This document shows, piece after piece, positions 61,296-64,000 of a stretch of DNA of 64,000 nt. Where the stretch lies: contig NZ_JACAWV010000007.1 in the NCBI RefSeq assembly GCF_013390595.1, positions 885,519-949,518 on the forward strand. Reading direction: 5' to 3'. Made by a program: the position numbers and the translations under genes. Each line of letters opens with the position of its first letter. Position 1 is the stretch's first letter. The notes under the pieces are model-generated. The model searched no databases. It saw only the letters and a list, made by a program, of their open reading frames with translations, and was not told the DNA's origin. This DNA is from Rhizobium sp. RM. Lineage in GTDB: Bacteria > Pseudomonadota > Alphaproteobacteria > Rhizobiales > Rhizobiaceae.

Positions 61296-62084
61296 ATGAC
61301 CGCAGATCAACAATCGTCGCAAATATCAGACACTGTGCCGGCCCTCAGACGTGCAGTGCGTATTCTGGACATGGTTGCCGGCTCCCCCCAGCACCTGACA
61401 GCCGCAGAACTGACCCGCCTTATGGAACTGCCCAAAAGCACGGCGCATGGCCTCTTGGCAGTCATGGTGGAGCTTGATCTTCTTGCCAAATCGGCGGACG
61501 GAACCTTGCGTGCCGGTCCCCATCCGCTGCGATGGGCAAACGGGTTTCTGTCGCAACTCGATATCGTTTCGACATTTCACGAACAGCTTGCCGAACGGCA
61601 CGATCTCGACCCGTACACGGTCACGCTGACCGTTCGCGAAGGCGGCGAAGTCGTCTATATCGGCTGTCGGAACTCGGCCCAGCCGCTCGGGCATACGTTT
61701 CGTATCGGCATGCGTTTGCCGGCGCCGTTTACAGCGACCGGCAAGATGCTGCTCTCCGACCTCAGCACCGATGAGCTGAAATCCTTGTTCGAAAGCTTTC
61801 CACCTCCCCTGACACCAAGAAGCGTGAGCTCGCTATCAAAACTGGAGCACGAACTGGCATCGACGCGCAGCCGTGGCTACTCCATCGACGACGGCCAGAT
61901 CCGCGAGGGAATGCTCTGCATTGGTGCCGCCATACGCGACTACTCAGGGGCCGCGTCGGCGGGTATCGCACTAAGCCTGATACGAAGCGAAGCAAGCGAC
62001 GAAAAGATCGCCCGTCTGGGAGAGGAATTACGCGATACGGCCAACGCACTTTCCGAGAAGCTGGGCTACCGGATAGCGCAGTAA
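61296..62084 (+). CDS. blcR: BlcR (AttJ) IclR-family repressor of the blc operon
   Basis: 262-aa repressor from ATG 61296, which has AAGGAGG 5 nt upstream; ATG 61260 in the same frame lacks a good site. The winged helix is ALRRAVRILDMVAGSPQHLTAAELTRLMELPKSTAHGLLAVMVELDLL (residues 15-62). The IclR effector domain starts DLDPYTVTLTVREGGEVVYIGCRNS and has IRDYSGAASAGIALSLI near the end. It represses blcABC until succinic semialdehyde accumulates. It ends 10 bp from the convergent ABC-F gene. Confidence 0.94.
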   Translation: MTADQQSSQISDTVPALRRAVRILDMVAGSPQHLTAAELTRLMELPKSTAHGLLAVMVELDLLAKSADGTLRAGPHPLRWANGFLSQLDIVSTFHEQLAERHDLDPYTVTLTVREGGEVVYIGCRNSAQPLGHTFRIGMRLPAPFTATGKMLLSDLSTDELKSLFESFPPPLTPRSVSSLSKLEHELASTRSRGYSIDDGQIREGMLCIGAAIRDYSGAASAGIALSLIRSEASDEKIARLGEELRDTANALSEKLGYRIAQ

Positions 62085-62093
62085 CTGCCGCGT

Positions 62094-63677
62094 CTAGGAG
62101 CCAAGTTTCAGTCGTCGATCGATGCCGATATTGTCGAGGAAGGTTTCGTCATGGCTGACGACCAATATTGCGCCGTCATAGGCTCTCAGTCCGGCCTCCA
62201 CGGCCGCAATGGACTCGATATCGAGGTGATTTGTCGGCTCATCCAGTATAAGCAACTGTGGCGGTTCAATCCCACCAAGCACACAGGCCAGCCCTGCCCG
62301 CAACATCTGCCCGCCTGACAAAGTTTCGACCTTCTGCAGCGCTGCATCCGCCCGGAAAAGGAAACGTGCGAGCGACGCCCGGCAGGCATTTTCCCCCGCC
62401 TTCGGGTTCAGGCGCAGAAAATTGTCACGGATCGACGAGGCCGGATCGAGCAGGCTGACCTGCTGATCGAGAAAGGCCGAGCGCACCTCGATCTGCAGCG
62501 TTCCAGACGCTACCGGCAGGACGCCCGTGATCACCGAGAGAAGGGTCGTCTTGCCCGATCCATTGGCGCCAGTAACAGCAACCCGTTCCGGTCCCGTGAT
62601 GTGGAAGGAGAGATCGCGCAATATGGGCCGGTCCGGTTCATACCCCGCCATCAGGCCCTCCATACGCAGCACGGTCTTTGCCGCGGGCAGATGGCAGGAT
62701 GGCAAGGTGACCGAAAGCGGTTGCAAGATCTCGATACGCTCGCGCGCCGTCTTCACGTCATCCAACGCCTCAGTCTCCAGCCGATTGGCGAGCAGAGCGT
62801 TGGCACCACCCGTCTGTTCGGCTCGCATCTTCAATCCACCTGCGACGATCTTCGGCATATCACCCCGCGCCGCTTTCTTCTTGCCGGCGCTGTCGCGACG
62901 CGCTTTGCGTTCGACCGTGTCCTGCGCCTTGCGCGCAGTATCCGCCAGACGCTTTTGCGCATCAGCGAGGTCATGCTGCACCGAGGCGATTTCCAGCGCT
63001 TTGCGCTCCCTGTAATGGCTCCAGTTTCCGCCATAACGACTGACACCCAATGACGTCATTTCGACGATGGAATCCACTGTCTCCAGAAGTTCACGATCAT
63101 GGCTGACGATGATTGCGCCACCACGCCACTTTGCCAGAAAGTCGATGACGGCCAACCGGCCTTCCCGGTCGAGATTGTTGGTCGGCTCATCGAGGATGAG
63201 AAAATCAGGCGCGGCGTGGATTTGCGCGGCAAGTGCTGCGCGTGTGCGCTGTCCACCGGAAAGATGCGCAAGCGGCGTCGTGTACGGCGCATCAAGGCCA
63301 ACGTCCGACAGGGCGCTGGCGATATTCGCCTCCAGCATCCAGTCAATATCGGCCAGCTCATCTACCGTCGCCTCGCCCAGTTGAGCACGGCCGAGAACCG
63401 CGAGAGCATCACCCGCACCGAACAGATCCGCAACCGTACTATCTGCTGAAACCTGAGCGCTTTGGCGAAGCACGTGAACAGTACCGGAAACAGAAATCGA
63501 TCCGGAAGACGGAGATATATCTCCGGCCATCAGGTTCAGGAGTGTCGTCTTCCCGACGCCGTTGCGGCCAATCAGGCCAGCGCGTTCAGGACCAAGCGTG
63601 AGATTGAGCCCGGAGAAGAGCTGGCGACCGTCAGGCGTCGACCAGGAAACATTCGAAAGGGTGATAAAGTACGGCAT
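62094..63677 (-). CDS. ABC-F family ATPase (ribosome-associated or resistance type)
   Basis: 527-aa soluble protein with two ABC cassettes and no membrane helices, starting at ATG 63677 (a TTG at 63701 is possible). Cassette 1 has GLIGRNGVGKTTLLNL, LSGGQRTRAALAAQ and LILDEPTNNLDREG. The charged interdomain helix (VQHDLADAQKRLADTARKAQDTVERKARRDS) is the ABC-F linker. Cassette 2 has VAVTGANGSGKTTLLSV, LSGGQMLRAGLACVLG and LILDEPTNHLDIES. ABC-F proteins act on the ribosome, some giving antibiotic protection. The subfamily here is not clear, and no antibiotic link can be drawn from sequence alone. Confidence 0.92.
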   Translation of the reverse strand: MPYFITLSNVSWSTPDGRQLFSGLNLTLGPERAGLIGRNGVGKTTLLNLMAGDISPSSGSISVSGTVHVLRQSAQVSADSTVADLFGAGDALAVLGRAQLGEATVDELADIDWMLEANIASALSDVGLDAPYTTPLAHLSGGQRTRAALAAQIHAAPDFLILDEPTNNLDREGRLAVIDFLAKWRGGAIIVSHDRELLETVDSIVEMTSLGVSRYGGNWSHYRERKALEIASVQHDLADAQKRLADTARKAQDTVERKARRDSAGKKKAARGDMPKIVAGGLKMRAEQTGGANALLANRLETEALDDVKTARERIEILQPLSVTLPSCHLPAAKTVLRMEGLMAGYEPDRPILRDLSFHITGPERVAVTGANGSGKTTLLSVITGVLPVASGTLQIEVRSAFLDQQVSLLDPASSIRDNFLRLNPKAGENACRASLARFLFRADAALQKVETLSGGQMLRAGLACVLGGIEPPQLLILDEPTNHLDIESIAAVEAGLRAYDGAILVVSHDETFLDNIGIDRRLKLGS

Positions 63678-63873
63678 GGATATGGTTTTCCCGTATGGCA
63701 AGGCGATGTGACTTTGCGATCGGGTTGAAATCCATATGAAACCGTCCTGTTGGTGCTGCGTGGACTTCTATTTATGCGCGAAAGGCGGCACGTTCAAGGC
63801 ACGTTGTCTTTTCGGGCGACATGACTACACCCGAACAGAGCTCGGTCTGAGATCGTCTTCCTCCAGGCAATCT

Positions 63874-64000
63874 CTAGTGCAGAATCTGGCTGAGGAAGAG
63901 CTTGGTGCGCTCGTGCTGCGGATTGTCGAAGAACTCCTGCGGGGAGTTCTGTTCGACGATCTGGCCCTGATCCATGAAGATCACCCGGTTTGCCACCTGA
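63874..64000 (-). CDS. Amino acid ABC transporter ATP-binding protein, C-terminal fragment cut by window edge
   Basis: The last 127 bases read, on the minus strand, as the C-terminus of a GlnQ/AapP-type ATPase: QVANRVIFMDQGQIVEQ, then PQEFFDNPQHERTKLFLSQILH and a TAG stop at 63876-63874. The frame is open through the right edge, so the gene continues beyond the window. This is the third polar amino acid ABC transporter in the window. The 196-bp gap between it and the ABC-F start (63678-63873) shows no gene and no clear terminator. Confidence 0.88.
   Translation of the reverse strand, partial: QVANRVIFMDQGQIVEQNSPQEFFDNPQHERTKLFLSQILH

Noticed and set aside
62094..63677. ABC-F gene as an antibiotic-resistance determinant
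   Set aside because: The two-cassette ABC-F structure is clear, but many members are housekeeping translation factors, and nothing in the linker or neighbourhood points to resistance.
1..64000. Plasmid replication (repABC), transposases, integrases, tRNA or rRNA genes
   Set aside because: I looked for these because the blc locus is plasmid-borne in A. tumefaciens C58, but no reading frame or RNA-like structure in the window supports any of them, so the replicon type cannot be decided here.

Overview
The window looks like an accessory replicon of an Agrobacterium/Rhizobium-type alphaproteobacterium. The strongest sign is the right end. Genes at 57732-62084 read as the blcABC-blcR (attKLM-attJ) gamma-butyrolactone/AHL-lactonase locus known from Agrobacterium tumefaciens, and the BlcC product matches the protein I know almost throughout. 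Other signs are Occ/Noc-like opine or basic amino acid transporters, RirA-type TGA-N9-TCA iron boxes, periplasmic FAD/3Fe-4S dehydrogenases, and many LysR, GntR, LacI, IclR and AraC regulators each paired with a transporter or catabolic operon. I see no rRNA or tRNA gene, replication gene, transposase, phage gene or CRISPR array. Both window edges cut a gene.

Layout. 1-3849: LysR regulator and a complete polar amino acid ABC transporter. 4000-8983: LacI regulator, a LacI-type palindrome, and a three-subunit periplasmic dehydrogenase (small, GMC large, tri-heme cytochrome c). 9049-16610: an ECF sigma factor, FecR anti-sigma, TonB-dependent receptor and M16 protease, read as a regulated import system for a protein or peptide ligand. 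16741-19149: LysR and a divergent aldehyde dehydrogenase. 19204-26015: Ohr and a small secreted peptide, a two-component system, a Tat-exported epoxide-hydrolase-like protein, a DipZ-like thiol-redox protein and an exported esterase-like protein. 26103-32279: an eight-gene leftward set (GGCT-like protein, amino acid ABC transporter, VOC protein, EamA permease, ProC, GntR regulator). 32432-37926: a small ORF, a LIV-I type ABC operon and an Lrp regulator. 38030-39673: MarR-FUSC efflux pair behind a 34-bp near-palindrome. 39859-43053: autotransporter with 69-residue repeats. 43091-47975: LysR without a standard start codon, divergent from a second three-subunit dehydrogenase in the order C-S-L. 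48118-57643: iron-siderophore uptake (FecCD-type ABC importer, TonB receptor, RhtX/FptX-like MFS, AraC regulator) with a flavin monooxygenase and an iron box at each of its two promoters. 57732-62084: blc locus. 62094-63677: ABC-F ATPase. 63874-64000: C-terminus of another amino acid ABC ATPase.

How it fits together: almost everything is uptake from outside, periplasmic oxidation or sensing, typical of a plant-associated soil bacterium scavenging amino acids, sugars or polyols, xenosiderophores and plant- or microbe-derived lactones. The two most interesting systems are the sigma/FecR/TonB-receptor/M16-protease cassette, which resembles the ferredoxin uptake (Fus) logic but has its own surface-signalling control, and the iron locus with a flavin monooxygenase where an iron reductase or esterase would be expected. 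All functional calls come from reading translated sequence and motifs; no database search was run.
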